A stretch of DNA of 64,000 bases from Heterohyrax brucei (taxonomy: Eukaryota; Chordata; Mammalia; Hyracoidea; Procaviidae). This document shows, piece by piece, positions 10,484 to 22,383 of the stretch. Numbering within the stretch: position 1 is the first letter of the stretch; each line of letters starts with the position of its first letter. Both the position numbers and the translations under genes were made by a program. The notes under the pieces were generated by a model, which was given only the letters and a program-made list of their open reading frames with translations, ran no database searches and was not told the DNA's origin. The stretch is taken from assembly GCA_028571685.1 (NCBI GenBank), contig CM053166.1, positions 63,140,111 to 63,204,110 on the forward strand, in the 5' to 3' direction.

Positions 10484-11414
10484 AGGACAGAGTGAAAGAT
10501 GGTGGACTAAACACACATCTCCCTAAATCCCTCTGGTAACCAAGACCTGAATGAATAATTCAACAGAGCCTTCTAGAAACCCAGTGAGCTCTAGGACATG
10601 GCATAGGGCTGTTAATTTGGATGTCATACCACTGAACTCAAAATATCCTCTCTTTCGCTGACCCTACTCTTGGCTCACGCTGGTTTGCACGGAATGAAGG
10701 TAACTCACCATTTTAACTTTTTTTATCTGTCTCAGCTGGCAGGTGGTGCTAGGGCTTGACTAGCAGCTAATCTCAGACACAATGCTGGAGGGATCGGCAG
10801 GCAAAATTTTCATATTTTGAGAGTGCAGCTTTGGACTCTGTGTATTTCAGGACTTTTGGCGTCTCTTTCTGCCTCCACCATACAGTAGCTGGTATTGAAA
10901 CAGGCAGTTAGCTTGTGCGGGACGCCTTTGTGATCCACTGGGAGGCGGAAACACCCATATGGTGGACGCAGCTGGACTTAGTTCCTAGGCTGGGAGGCAG
11001 AGCCTGCCCAGAGGAGAGTGGTTTTCCAGCAAAAAAGCAGTATTCCACTGGGAGGTGGATATACCCATACAGATGCCTACGCTGGGCCTAATTTCTGAGC
11101 TGGGAGGCAGCACCTGCCAGAGGAGAGTGCTTTTCCAGCAGAAAAGCAATATTCTACATAGCGTCACCTACAACTGGGGCCTGATAGTTGAGGCCAGCAG
11201 GGAAGTAGCCTTTCTGTATTTTAAGATACTTCATAACATCTGGGGTTCGATACAGAAGTGCATACTTTGTCAGCCGGAAAGAGGGACATATACACCTGAA
11301 AACCTGACTAACTTTGGAAGTTGTCAGATACCTTTTACCTTTCATTTTAAGACGGCCTAGAGAAACAACTGTGGTCCATCCTCACAGCATCTCTTACAGC
11401 CTCTACTGACTCAC

Positions 11415-12335
11415 ATGATGCCCCAAAAGCAACAAACTCTGGAGAAAAACATAACTAAGAAATCACCCATGGCTTTAGAAGGCCCCTAAAAGAAAGCTCC
11501 ACAAAACTTCCCAGATGAAGAAGCTTTTCTGGAGCTATTGGAAGGTGAATACAAAAGGATTATTTATAGAACCCTCCTAGACCTGATACAAAATGTAGCA
11601 GAGCAAAATGTAAAATTAAGCAAGCTCTTCAACCTGATGGAACACCAGTACTCTGAAATTCAACAGATCAAGAACAAAATAAAAGACATAGAAACTTCAA
11701 TTCAAAGCCAAGAAAACAGAATGGAACAGGAAAACAGACTACATGATTTGGAAGACAGAGCTACTGACTCCAGCATCTACAAGGAGAAATCAGAAAAAAG
11801 AAATGAGAACAATGAAGACGCATTAAGAAGCATGTGGGACTCTATTAAGAGGAACAATCTATGATTAATTGGAGTTCCTGAACAGGGCAAGACACCTGAG
11901 AACACAGACAGTATTCTTGCTGAGCTGCTGACAGAAAATTTCCCAGAAATTATGAAAGAAAATAGATATCCCAGATACATATGGAACACCACTCAACATA
12001 GATCTGAAAAGACTCCAAGACATAATCAAGCTTAACAAAATGAAACATAAGCAGAAACTCTTAAAGGCAGCAAGACTCAAACAAAGCTAACATTCAGAGG
12101 GAAACCCTGTAGGCTTTCATCAGGTTTCTCAGCATAAACAATGCTGTCATGGAGACAGTGGCACGACACATTCAAAGCCCCAAAGGAGAAGAGCTTCCAG
12201 CCAAGAATTTTATATCCTGTAAAACTATCTTTCAAATATGAAAATGAAATGAAGACATTTGTAGATAAACAGAAACTCAGAGACTTTGTAAAAAACAAAC
12301 CAAAAGCTACAAGAAATACTGAAAGAATCTCTTAG
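11415..12335 (+). pseudogene. L1 ORF1 (dead)
   Basis: ORF1 encodes the trimeric RNA-binding chaperone of L1. The reading frame opens with ATG ATG at 11415. It has an in-frame TAA at 11487 and a TGA at 11862, the latter inside the conserved SIKRNNL-R region. A coiled-coil-like stretch with many Gln, Glu and Lys residues lies at about 11590-11800, followed by the RRM region (MWDSIKRNN). The C-terminal domain (PRILYPVKLSFKYE, then DKQKLRDFV) ends at the stop at 12333-12335. Confidence 0.88.
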
Positions 12336-12789
12336 CTTAGAAGAACAAACACTAACTTTATATTTTAGAAGCAAATACAGGACACATCACCTACCATCCT
12401 ACTTAGTTAGGGAAGGCTCTAAACTCAATCAAAGCTACAATAGTGAAAGAAATAATCCAGTGATCATATCATGAAAACTATGATGTCATAATATTAAAAA
12501 GAGGGATGTACTACAGTTGTTACAGTCCTTCTAGATGGAGAGCAGGTTGCTAAGAATGGTAGCAATTGAAATTGGGTTTATATATAGTTTATTAAGGGGG
12601 ATCATAGGGGTAGCCATAATGCACAATAAAGCCACAACATTATCAAATCAAGAAACATAATACAGGAGTCTCAACAACCACAAAATCAACCCTGAAAAAG
12701 GTGAAAAATCAAATCACAAAGAAGAATTTCCCAGAAAAGATTAATAACAACAGAGAAAACATCAACACAAAAATAAACTTATCACAACG

Positions 12790-15700
12790 GCAGCACTGAA
12801 CACATACCTACCAAAAATCACACTGAATGTGAATGGACTGAATACTCCAATAAACAGACGTCAAGTGACATCTTGGATCAAAAGACATGACCCATCCATA
12901 TCTTGTTGACAAGAAATACACCTTAGACTTAAAGACAGAAACAAATGGAAAATTAAAGGGCGGAAGAATATATATCAAGCTAACAATGAACAAACAAGAG
13001 CAGGTGTGGCAATTCTAGTCTCAGATAAAATCAATTTTAATGTAAAATCCACCATCATGGACAAGGATGGACACTATTGCTGAAAAGTTCAATACACGAG
13101 CAGGACTTAACAATATTAAATATTTAAGCACCTAACATTAGAGCACCTAAATACATCAAGGAAACACTGATTACACTCAAAAATGAGACAGATCACTCCA
13201 CAATAATAGTGGCAGACTTCAACACTCACTCTGAATATTAGACAGATCATCTAGAAAAAAGCTCAATAGAGACACAGAAGACCTTACTGCCACAATTAAT
13301 CAACTAGACCTCATCTATATATACAGAACTTTCTACCCATCAGCAGACAACTACACCTTCTTGTCCAGTACACATGGAATATTCTCCAGAACAGATCATG
13401 TATTATGACATAAAGTGACTCTGAACAAAACCCATACCACTGAATTAAGGGAAAGCATATTCTCAGATCATAAAGCCACAAAAGCTGAAATCAACAGCAG
13501 AAAAAACATAGATAGAAAATGGAACTCTTGGAAACTGAACAATATCTTCCTCAAAAACCCATGAGTTATAGAAGAAATGAGGATGAAATAAAGAAATTTA
13601 TGGATTCCAATAGGAATGATAACACTTCCTACCAGAACCAACGGGATACAGCGAAAGCAGTGCTCAGAGGTCATTTTATCTCCATAAATGCACACAGCTG
13701 GAAGGAAGAAACCAAATCAAAGAACTAACCCTACAGCTTGAAGAAGCAGAGAGAGAACAACAGAGGAACCCCTCAAACACCAGAAAAAAACAGACCATAG
13801 AGATTAGAGCAGAACTAAATGAATTAGAGAATAGAAGAACAATTGAAAAAACTGAAAAGACCAAAAGCTGGTTTTTTGAAAAGATCAACAAAATTGACAA
13901 ACCATTGGCTAAACTTACTGAAGAAAAACAGGAAGCCAGCCAAAAGGGAACAAATAACTCAAAATAAGAAATGAGAGGGAAGCTGTCATAATAGATCCAA
14001 CAGAAACTAAACTAAAATAAAATAAAATAAAATAACAGAATACTACGAAAGACTGTACTCTTAACAAATTTGGAAAACCTAGAGGAAATGGACAAATCCC
14101 TTGATTCATACCACCTTCCAAAGCAGAACAACTTAATAAATCCATTACAAAGGAAGAAATTGAAAATGTCATCCAAAAACTACAGCCAAAAAAAGCCTGG
14201 GCCCAGATGGCTTCACTGCAGAATTCTACCGAAGCTTATAGAGAAGAGTTATCTCTAATAATACTGAGACTATTTCACACTATACAAGGGGATGGAATAC
14301 TCCCAAATTCATTCTATGAAGCAAGAATAGCCCTGGTACCAAAGCCAGGGAACGACCCAACAAAAAAGGACAACTAGAGACCAATATCACTCATGAATCG
14401 AGATGCAAAAATCTTAAACAGAATTCTTGCCAACAGAATACAACAACATATCAAAAAAATAATCCATCATGACCAAGTTGGATTCACTCCAGGGATGCAA
14501 GGTTGGTTCAACATCAGAAAAACAAATAATGTAATCAACCACATAAATAATACAAAAGACAAGAATCACTTGATTTTGTCCATTGATGCAGAAAAGGCAT
14601 TTGATAAAGTCCAACACCCACTCATGCTAAAAACTCTCAGCAAAAATAGGAACACACAGCAAATTCCTCAATGCAATAAGGGCCATTTATACAAAGCCAA
14701 ATGCCTACATCATCCTGAATGGAGACAGTGAAACAGTCTCCCTTCAGAACAGGAACTAGATGAGGATGCCCACTCTTACCTCTCCTATTCAACATGGTAC
14801 TAGAAGTTCTAGCCAGAGCAACTAGACAAGACCAAGAAATAAAGGGCATTTGCATCAGCAAAGAAGTAAAAATTTCCCTATTTGCAGATAATATGATTGC
14901 ATCCGCAGAGAATCCTAAAGAATCCATAAGTAAACTACTCAAACTAATAGAAGAGTTCAGCAAAGTCTCAGGATACAAGATAAACATAAGTAAATCAGTA
15001 GGATTCCTTTGTACCAACAACAAGACTATTAATGAAGAAATCGCCAAATCAATGCCATTTACTATAGCCCCTAAGAAGATAAAGTACGTAGGAATACATC
15101 TAACCAGAGAAATAACTGACCTTTACAAAGAGAACTACAAGCCCTTACTACAAGAAACTAAGAGAGACTTACATAAATGAAGGAACCTACCCTGTTCATG
15201 GACAGGAAGACTTTACATTGTGAAAATGTCTATTTTGCCCAAAGCAGTCAATTTATATAATGCAATCCCAATACAAATTCCAGTGACATTTTTTAATGAG
15301 ATGGAGAAACACATTAACAACTTTGTTTGGAAAGGGACGAAGCCCTGGATAAGTACTACTGAACACACTGGGAGGTCTCTCACTACCTGACTTTACAACC
15401 TATCACACTGCCACAGTAGTAAAAACAGCCTGGTACTGCTACAAAAACAGACAGATAGATCAATGGAACAGAATCGAGACCTCAGAGATGACACCATCTT
15501 TCTATGAACAGTTGATGTTTGACAAAGGCCCTAAGACATTAAGCTGAGGTAAAAACAATCTCTTCAACAAATGGTGCTGGCAAAACTGGATATCCATCTG
15601 CAATAAATTGAAACAAGATCCATATCTTACACCTTATACAAAAACCAACTCAAACTGGATAAAAGACCTAAATATCAAATCCAAGATGATAAAGCTCATC

Positions 15701-16550
15701 CAAGAAAATAATAGAAACAAAAATGGAAGTTTTAATACACAAAGTAGACAGACTTCAAAATCTGTCAAACAAAAACAAACAACAGACGAGAAAATAGATA
15801 AATGGGAACTACTAAGAATCAAACACTGTTGCTCATCCAAAGACTTTATTAATAGAATTAAAAGGTCACCTACAGAATGGGAAAAAATATTTGGCAACTC
15901 TATGTCAGACTGACGCCTGATCTCCATAATCTATAAGGTACTACAAAACATCAATAAGATAAATTATCCAATTAAGCGATGGGCAAAGGAGATAGACAGA
16001 TATTTCTCTAAAGAGATCCTGGCAGCCAAAAAACACATGCAGACATGTTCACAATCATTAGCTGTGAAAGAGATTCAAACCAAAACTACAATGAGATACC
16101 ATCTCACCCCTACAAGGTTGGCCATGATCCAAAAAACCCAAAACAATAAATGCTGGAGGGGCTGTGGAGAAATTGTAACTCTCATACACTGTTGGTGGGA
16201 TTGCAAAGTGGTACAACCTCTTTGGAAAGCAACCTGGTGCTTCCTTAAAAAGCTGGATACAGATATACCATCTGACCCAGTAATTCCACTGCTCGGAATA
16301 TATCCTACAGAATCAAGGCCATTCACACCAAGCGATGCATGCACACGAATCTTTATCGCAGCACAGTCCACAATACCAAAAAGATGGAACCAACCCAGAT
16401 GCCCAACAACAGAGGAACAGATAGATAAACTATAGTATGTATACTCAGTGGAATGCTATTCAATGATAAAGAACAACGATGATAGCAGGAAACATCTCAT
16501 AACCTGGTTTCAACTGGAGGACATTATGTTGAGTGAAAGCAGTTAGCGAC
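12790..16550 (+). pseudogene. L1 ORF2 endonuclease/reverse transcriptase (dead)
   Basis: The endonuclease start is at about 12820 (ITLNVNGLNTPI). The reverse transcriptase spans about 14050-15300, with [26 protein letters not shown] and [14 protein letters not shown]. The C-terminal Cys/His region at about 16150-16220 contains CWRGCGE and HCWWDC. Many stops and frameshifts are present. The catalytic FADD motif reads FADN at about 14879-14892, so the second aspartate is lost. The copy at 44318-45984 retains FADD. Confidence 0.92.
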
Positions 16551-16945
16551 AAAATGACAAATATTGTATGAGACCCCTACGATAACAGCTTCCCTGGCTG
16601 TGATGCTGCCCCTGTCCATAAATCATAATGGAGGTCAATTCTTCATACAGTAATGGACTGGACTTGGCGACACAGAGTGACCATATCATGTGTGCACTTT
16701 ATGGTTTTATACATCTATAGGAAATCATCCTGCTGACCTCTTACTGGAGGAAGGGGAGTGAGTGGACAGAAGGGAATAGGAGATTGCTGGGAGGATAAGA
16801 CATGTATGTAGTAGAGAGAAGAGTGTGCTGTCTCCAGGCAGGTAGAGCAGTGGGAGCTGCATATAGGTAGGCATGCAAATTTATATGGGAATGTGCATTT
16901 TCACTGAATCATAAAAAAAAAGAATCACTATCTGTGGTAGCTATG

Positions 16946-16989
16946 TTGTTATTATTGTGTGCTATTGAATCATTTCTGACTCATAACAA
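16946..16989 (-). mobile_element. Short SINE 3' fragment (about 44 nt) in Tigger1
   Basis: It contains TTGTTATTATTGTGTGCTA and TTCTGACTCATAACAAC, the inverted 3' end of an AfroSINE relative. Flanks CTGTGGTAGCTAT (16933-16945) and CTATGGCAGCTAC (about 16990-17002) are diverged copies of the Tigger sequence expected only once here. Confidence 0.65.
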
Positions 16990-17002
16990 CCCTATGGCAG
17001 CT

Positions 17003-17938
17003 ACCAAATGGATATTGTGTTAGCAGGGAAGCAGTATCAACCTCTTTGTATAACTCTCTCAGTGACCATGTGTATTGCTGATGAGCAGTAATATTTTGAA
17101 AGTAATTTTTTATTCTGAATAGTAGGTCTGAACACAGGGCTCAAAATATCCAGTAAACCACGCTGTAAATGGATGTGCTGCCATTCCAAGCTTGGTTGGC
17201 CCATTTATAGAGCAAAGGCAGAGCAGATTTAGCATAATTCTTAAAGGCTCTACAATTTTAGGAATGGTAAATAAGCATTGGCTTCAACTTAAAGTCACCA
17301 GCTGCACTAGCAGCTAATAAGAGAATTATTTGATTTGAAGCTTTGAAGCAGGGCACTGACTTCTCCTAGTCTTAGATGGCATCTTCTTTCAATATAACTC
17401 TGTTTGTCTACACTGAAAATCTGTTGTTTAGTGTAGCCACCTTTATCAATAATCTTAGGTAGGTCTTCTAGATAACTTGCTGCTTCATCTTCCACTTTTA
17501 TGTTATGGAGATGATTCTTTTCTTCAAACTTCATGAACCAACCTCTGTAACTTCACAGTTTTCTTCTGTAGCTTCCTCAACCCTCTTGTCCTTCATATAA
17601 TTGAAAAAAGTTATGGTCTTGCTCTGGATTAGGTTTCTGCTTAAGGGAATGTTGTGTCTGGTTTGATCTTCTAACCAGACCAATAAAGCTTTCTCCATAA
17701 CAGCAATGGAGCTGTTTTACTCTCTTTTCATTTGTTTGTTCACTGGAGAAGCACTTTTAATTTCCTTCAAGAACTTTTCCTTTGCATTCACACCTTGGCT
17801 AACTATTTGATTCAAAACACCTGGCTTTCAATGTATCTCAGGTTTCAATATGCCATCCTCATTAAGCTTAATTATGCCTATTTTTTGATGTACAGGTAGA
17901 CACATGTGACTCCTTCCATCTGAACACTTAAAAGCCAC
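17003..17938 (-). pseudogene. Tigger1 transposase, N-terminal and middle part (dead)
   Basis: Minus-strand translation shows the family's N-terminal FKCSDGRSH-like start, a helix-turn-helix region with KLNEDG, and the downstream YTKQQIFSVD and [11 protein letters not shown] stretches. The expected ATG at 17938-17936 reads GTG, so the start codon is lost. Several frameshifts are also present. Confidence 0.87.
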
Positions 17939-18346
17939 TGTAGGGTTATTAATTGGTCTAATTTCAACATTGTTGTATCTCGAGGAACAGGAAGGACTGA
18001 GGACAGGGAGAGAGACCGAGGAACACCTAGTCAGTGGAGCAGTCAAAATACATGTATTTACCGATTACGTTTGCTGTCTTATGTGGGCACAGTTCATGGC
18101 ACCCCAAGACAATGACAATAATGGTAACAAAAAAGCTCACTGATCACCATAACAGGTATAATAATAATGACAAAGTTTGAACTATGGAGAGAATTACCAA
18201 AATGTGACATGACACAGGAACATGCTGTTAGAAACGCAGCACTGATAGACTTGCTCAATGCAGGGTTGTCATAGACCTTCAATTTGTAAAAAATACAGCA
18301 TCTGTATTGTGCAATAAAATGCAATGAAACAAGGCAAATGCTTGTA

Positions 18347-19540
18347 TTTTTACAGCAATGAAAAGAAAAAGAAGAAAAACCTGAGTGGTGTTAGTCTCTT
18401 TTGTGTGCTAAGGGGATAATTTCTATCTGTGGGAAAATATATCCCTACACTATTCACTTCTTACTTACTAAGACAAGTGATGAAAAACAAAAGACTGAAA
18501 TTCAAAACCTTTGTCAGTTCTTCTGTGACACTCCAGGGTGGAACCCAGATTAGGTGGCTCGATGGCACTGGGCTGGGCTAGAACACTAGCAACTTTTTAG
18601 ACCAAGACAAAGATGCTGGGAAAAAACTATGAAAGAGATGTTACAGGGGAATGTGAAGTCTGAGCATAAAGGAGCAACACATGAAGCTGGAATTCATAGA
18701 GAACTGTGGTCAGTGAGAAATCTACAGAGGTGCAATGGTCCAGGGCATTATTAGAATTAGACTGTCAAACATTCAGCTCTAAGTTGTTTGGGCTTCTGAA
18801 GTTTAAAACTCCTCCACTGCTTAAACACTTTAGTCAAATGTGCTGCACACAAATGCACTGGGTGGTCTGAAGAAAATCAAGACAAAGAGGGTAACTGAAC
18901 TTAGGCTTACATAGAGCAAAGGAAGAAAAAGTGTCTAAGACATGACATGTGAATAAGTACAGGTGTCAGTGGAAGTAGTAACCATTAACCAGGATGATCA
19001 TGGGAATGAGAGACCTGGTAAATTCACAAAAATCTTGGGAAGATCAATGGAGCTCTCCCACAAAAGATGGATTTGGAATTTGATTCACTTTTCTGCAAAT
19101 CTCAAAAGAAGAATAAACTTAGATGACACAGGAACACAATGATAAATATACAATATATTCCATTAGATGTACTACAAGCACTCTTTGAAATATGAATTAT
19201 ATGAAAGAATTTGTAAAACTGTACACAAGTTGTATAGTATGAAAGAGTTTCACATATTTAGATAGAGGTAATTAATAAATCAATCACAATTTTTTTCTCT
19301 ATTAATTTCATTAAAGTTTTTACCAAACGGTTATCACCTCATTAATAACCTTTCCAAGTAGGTTTAGAATCCTCCAATTTCCCTTTAATAAGAATGAATA
19401 AATTCTCAGAATGACTGAAATATATTTATGAAACATGCATTATTCAGAGACACAGAAGATTCTCTGAATGATCTAAAAATCAAATACGGGAATATCCATA
19501 AAAAAGTCTTCAAAGCCTTCAAAGGCTAGCCCAGGCTTAC
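18347..19540. other. Intron 3 sequence next to exon 3
   Basis: AT-rich DNA without recognised genes. A possible 24-nt degraded SINE tail (CTCGATGGCACTGGGC) lies at about 18557-18580, without a clear duplication. Confidence 0.5.
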
Positions 19541-19678
19541 CTTTACATGGTGAATCAGACGCTCTACTTCATTTACTTTGTAGGTCTCCAGTCCCAGCTC
19601 TTTGGCTAATCTTAAAATACGATTCTGGGTTGGCCCAACGTAGGATCCTCCAAGGTCCACATATTTAACCTTTTGGTT
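19541..19678 (-). CDS. MAOB: MAOB exon 3 (residues 48-93)
   Basis: Monoamine oxidase B is a flavoprotein of the outer mitochondrial membrane that oxidatively deaminates amines such as phenethylamine and dopamine. This exon is 138 nt, exactly 46 codons, in phase 0 at both ends. It starts [15 protein letters not shown] and ends with ERLIHHVK. The minus-strand acceptor is ...AAAAAACAG and the donor is GTAAGC. It covers the FAD-domain strand with the conserved GGSYVG turn and the helix up to just before the loop that covers the substrate entrance. The reading matches my knowledge of mammalian MAOB, not MAOA, in length and sequence. No stop or frameshift is present. Confidence 0.97.
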
Positions 19679-19999
19679 CTGTTTTTTCAATGGAAAAAAA
19701 AAATTAAAGTGAGCATTTGTGAAATAAGCAAATGTGTACACTGATACATCACAGGTTATAGATAAACCTTGAGGACTATTCATGGAAAACTGGATTCTCT
19801 TCTTAACGCCACTTCATGTGATTTAAGTTATTAAACTAACCATTAATTTAATATAGGCAAGAGACTTGCTGAACCTCATTTTTCACAGTATACCACAACA
19901 TGGCTTAATTTTTAATACTTTGAACTTGTAAACGATGACTTGTTGATGAATTTCTCCTTGCTCAACACTTTGGGCTAAGTTTAAGCATCTAATGCTAGA

Positions 20000-20161
20000 C
20001 GGGAAATTGTGGTGGTGTAGTGGTTAAGTGCAATGGCTGTTAACCAAAAAGTTGGCAGTTCAAATCTACCACGCACTCCTTGGAAACTCTGTGGGGCAGT
20101 TCTGCTCTGTCCTATAGGGTCACTATGAGTTGGAATTGACTCAACAGCAGTGGGTTTTGGT
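20000..20161 (+). mobile_element. AfroSINE-type SINE
   Basis: Full-length copy flanked by a perfect 10-bp duplication, TAATGCTAGA (19990-19999 and 20162-20171). Confidence 0.93.
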
Positions 20162-20171
20162 TAATGCTAGA

Positions 20172-20385
20172 AGAAGGAGCTCTGGTAGCACAGTGATTAA
20201 AAACCTTGGCTGCTAACTGTAAGGCTAGCAGTTTGAACCTAGCATCTTGGACTCAGGAAAGTATGTGGCAGTCTGCTTCTGTAAAGATTACAGTCTTGGA
20301 AAATCTGCAGGAGCAGTTCTACTGTGTCCCACAGGGTTGCTATGAGTTGAAATCAATACCAATGTGTTTGGTTGATGGAATGCTA
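20172..20385 (+). mobile_element. AfroSINE-related SINE (long subtype)
   Basis: It carries the extra block GTGGCAGTCTGCTTCTGTAA typical of a longer subtype, then GGGTTGCTATGAGTTG and a GTGTTTGGTTG end. It abuts the previous SINE directly. Confidence 0.85.
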
Positions 20386-20390
20386 CAGGA

Positions 20391-20570
20391 TGGAGCCGTG
20401 GTGGTGCAATGGTTAAATGCTCATCTATTAACCAAAAGTTGGCAGTTAACCCAGCAGGTGCTCCACAGGATAACTTGTGGTAGTCTACTTCTATAAGGGG
20501 CAGTCCTATGCTGTCTTATAGGGTCACTATAAGTCAGCATCAACTCAACAGCATTGGGTTTGTTTTGGGG
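20391..20570 (+). mobile_element. AfroSINE-type SINE
   Basis: It starts GGAGCCGTGGTGGTGC and ends CAACAGCATTGGGTTTG. It is the third SINE in a head-to-tail run. Confidence 0.87.
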
Positions 20571-20634
20571 GGTTTTATAGGGTTGCTACAAGTTGCAATC
20601 AACTCAAAGGCATATAGCAACAACAACAACAATG
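20571..20634 (+). mobile_element. SINE 3' fragment with (CAA)n tail
   Basis: It contains ATAGGGTTGCTACAAGTTGC and ATCAACTCAAAGGC, followed by AGCAACAACAACAACAA. It is a 5'-truncated relative with a different simple-repeat tail. Confidence 0.65.
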
Positions 20635-20962
20635 GTAGAGGAATGCCAAGGAAGGAAATTATCACTTCTTATCTCGTTTACTAATCCTGACATTTGAAAG
20701 ATAGCATTACAAAATACTGGGTCATAATTTGGATCTTTAAAATTGCTCTTATGTTTAATATAATTTTTTCTGTAAGATTTCAAATCAGCTTTACTTCCAA
20801 TGACTAGGAAGCAACCTTTGACCAAGGAGTGCTCTATCTCTGAGTGTGCCTATGCAGTACTGAGTGACTATTAGTCAGGGACACCAGAGAAAGTTGTCTT
20901 TTTCTGCTTTTGCTTGTTTAGTGTCCAGCTCCCTAATTATCACCACAAAAAGAACATACACA

Positions 20963-21330
20963 TGAGTTGAATTGTGTTCTCCCAAATACATGCTGAAGTC
21001 CTACAAATGTAATCTTTCTTAGAAATAGGGTCTTTGAAGATGTAGTTAAGATGAGGTCATATTTGAGTAGGATGGATCCTAATCCTGTATGACTGATGTC
21101 CTTATAAGATGAGAAGAGACACAGAGACAGACCCAGAGGGAAGAGGACCATGAAGAGACCGGAGGGATGCTGCCAAAAGGTAGGAGGCTGTTGGATTACC
21201 AGAAACTGGAGAGATAAGAAAAGATTTTCCCCTAGAGGCTATGGAAACATGATCTTAGTAACAAACTAAATTTGAACTTCTAGCCTACAGAACTGTGAGA
21301 GAGTAAATTTCTTTGTTTTAAGTCAATAGT
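20963..21330 (+). mobile_element. MaLR-type LTR (MLT1/MST-like)
   Basis: It shows the family order TGAATTGTGTTCTCCC, CTGAAGTCCTAC, ATAGGGTCTTTGAAGATG, GATGTCCTTATAAGA, ACACAGAGACAGACCCAGAG and AACTGTGAGAGAGTAAATTTC. Boundaries are approximate and no duplication was identified. Confidence 0.78.
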
Positions 21331-21392
21331 AGTAACAATAATGCTGATAATCATAACATATATTTCACAAGCATGGATCTTTGTTCATTAAA

Positions 21393-21765
21393 TGTTACAG
21401 ATTGAATTTCATCTCCCAAGAAGATATGTTGAGGTATTAACCCTTGATACCTGTGAATGTGATTTAATTTGAAATCTCAGTAATGTCCTTATACAATAGA
21501 AAATTAATGCATGGAGAGACAGATGAAAAACAGCCACATAAAGCTGCATTTATAAGCAAAGGAATATCTGGGGCTACCAGAAGGCAGAACAGACAAGAAA
21601 GGATCTCCATCTACAGATTTCTGAGGGAGTATGGCCCGGTCAACATGTTGACTTGGACTTCTAACTTCCAGAATTGTGAGACAATAAATTTCTATTCATA
21701 TAAGCCTCCTAATTTGTGGTATTCTGTTAACAGCAGTCCTAGGAAGTTCATGTACTAATAATATA
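21393..21765 (+). mobile_element. MaLR-type LTR
   Basis: The 5' part TTGAATTTCATCTCCCAAG and the 3' part TGAGACAATAAATTTCTATT, then GTGGTATTCTGTTAACAGCAG, are MaLR-like. It is more diverged than the neighbouring copy. Confidence 0.7.
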
Positions 21766-22157
21766 TTCCAAATACCTATAGTGGTTGCCCCAAACATTTT
21801 GCTAAATAAATGAAAGAAGAGTTTTTTTTTTTTTTTTTTTTTAACTCAGCTCTTAGTCATATTAAACGAACTTCTGTTATGTGCAAGATACTCTATGTAC
21901 CAGATATTGTGGAATATATGAAGATTCAAGACCTAGAGGAGATAAAACATAAGTAAGAACTCATGGCAACATGCAACAATCTTCATGTGTGTGGAACTGA
22001 TAAGTGGCATTAATACAGATAAAGGGCATGTAGCCTCTGACTGGAGTAAGGATGACATCCCAGATGGATGTGTACTAGAACTCAGAATATGACTTGGTTT
22101 TGCCATGTGACAATGGTAATCATAGATATTTTAGGGGCAGGTAATGATATAAACAAT

Positions 22158-22383
22158 GTCTCAAGGTAGCGCAAATGGTTTGCAATCAGCTGCTAACTAA
22201 AGGTTGGCAGTTCAAACCCACTCAGCAGTTCAAACCCACTCAGCAAATCCATGGAAGAAGTGCCTAGCAATCTGTTTCCATAAAGACAATAGTCAAGAAA
22301 ACTCTATGAAACAGTTCTATTCTGTAACATATGAGGCTGCCACAAGATGAAATCTACTCAACAGCAACAGGTTTGGTTTTGAT
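22158..22383 (+). mobile_element. AfroSINE-related SINE with internal 18-bp duplication
   Basis: The box-B region CAGTTCAAACCCACTCAG is repeated in tandem at about 22209-22244. The copy ends CAACAGCAACAGGTTTGG. Confidence 0.8.

Larger units (their letters stand above)
10484..16919 (+). mobile_element. Full-length L1 LINE (about 6.4 kb), inactive
   Basis: It contains a 5'UTR (about 10484-11414), a degraded ORF1, a degraded ORF2, a 3'UTR (about 16551-16905) and an A-run. It inserted in the Tigger1 transposon. A perfect 13-bp target duplication, AAGAATCACTATC, lies at 10471-10483 and 16920-16932. Its orientation is opposite to MAOB. Confidence 0.95.
9232..18346 (-). mobile_element. Tigger1-like (TcMar/pogo) DNA transposon, nearly full length, split by nested insertions
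   Basis: Pieces at 9232-9352, 9672-9862, 9898-10483 and 16920-18346 line up in order with the Tigger1 layout as I know it. The two termini show the inverted-repeat-like CAATAAAGC and GCAATAAAATGC blocks. With nested insertions removed, about 2.3 kb remains, close to the family length of about 2.4 kb. The transposase reads on the minus strand and is dead. Insertions inside it are two SINEs (9353-9494, 9506-9671), a 35-nt SINE tail (9863-9897), a full-length L1 (10484-16919) and a roughly 44-nt SINE fragment (16946-16989). Confidence 0.93.
1..19540 (-). other. MAOB: MAOB intron 3 (partial)
   Basis: The exon 3 donor is at 19540-19535 on the minus strand (GTAAGC). No sequence matching the expected exon 4 protein was found between here and base 1, so this whole stretch is intronic and exon 4 lies outside the window. 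Most of it is transposon-derived. Confidence 0.85.

Noticed and set aside
10038-10516. Intact-looking acidic ORFs as a host gene
   Set aside because: They are the C-terminal part of a Tigger1 transposase, continued at 17003-17938 on the other side of the L1.
1-19500. MAOB exon 4
   Set aside because: No minus-strand frame gives the expected exon 4 protein (starting GKSYPF) with splice sites. Intron 3 simply leaves the window.
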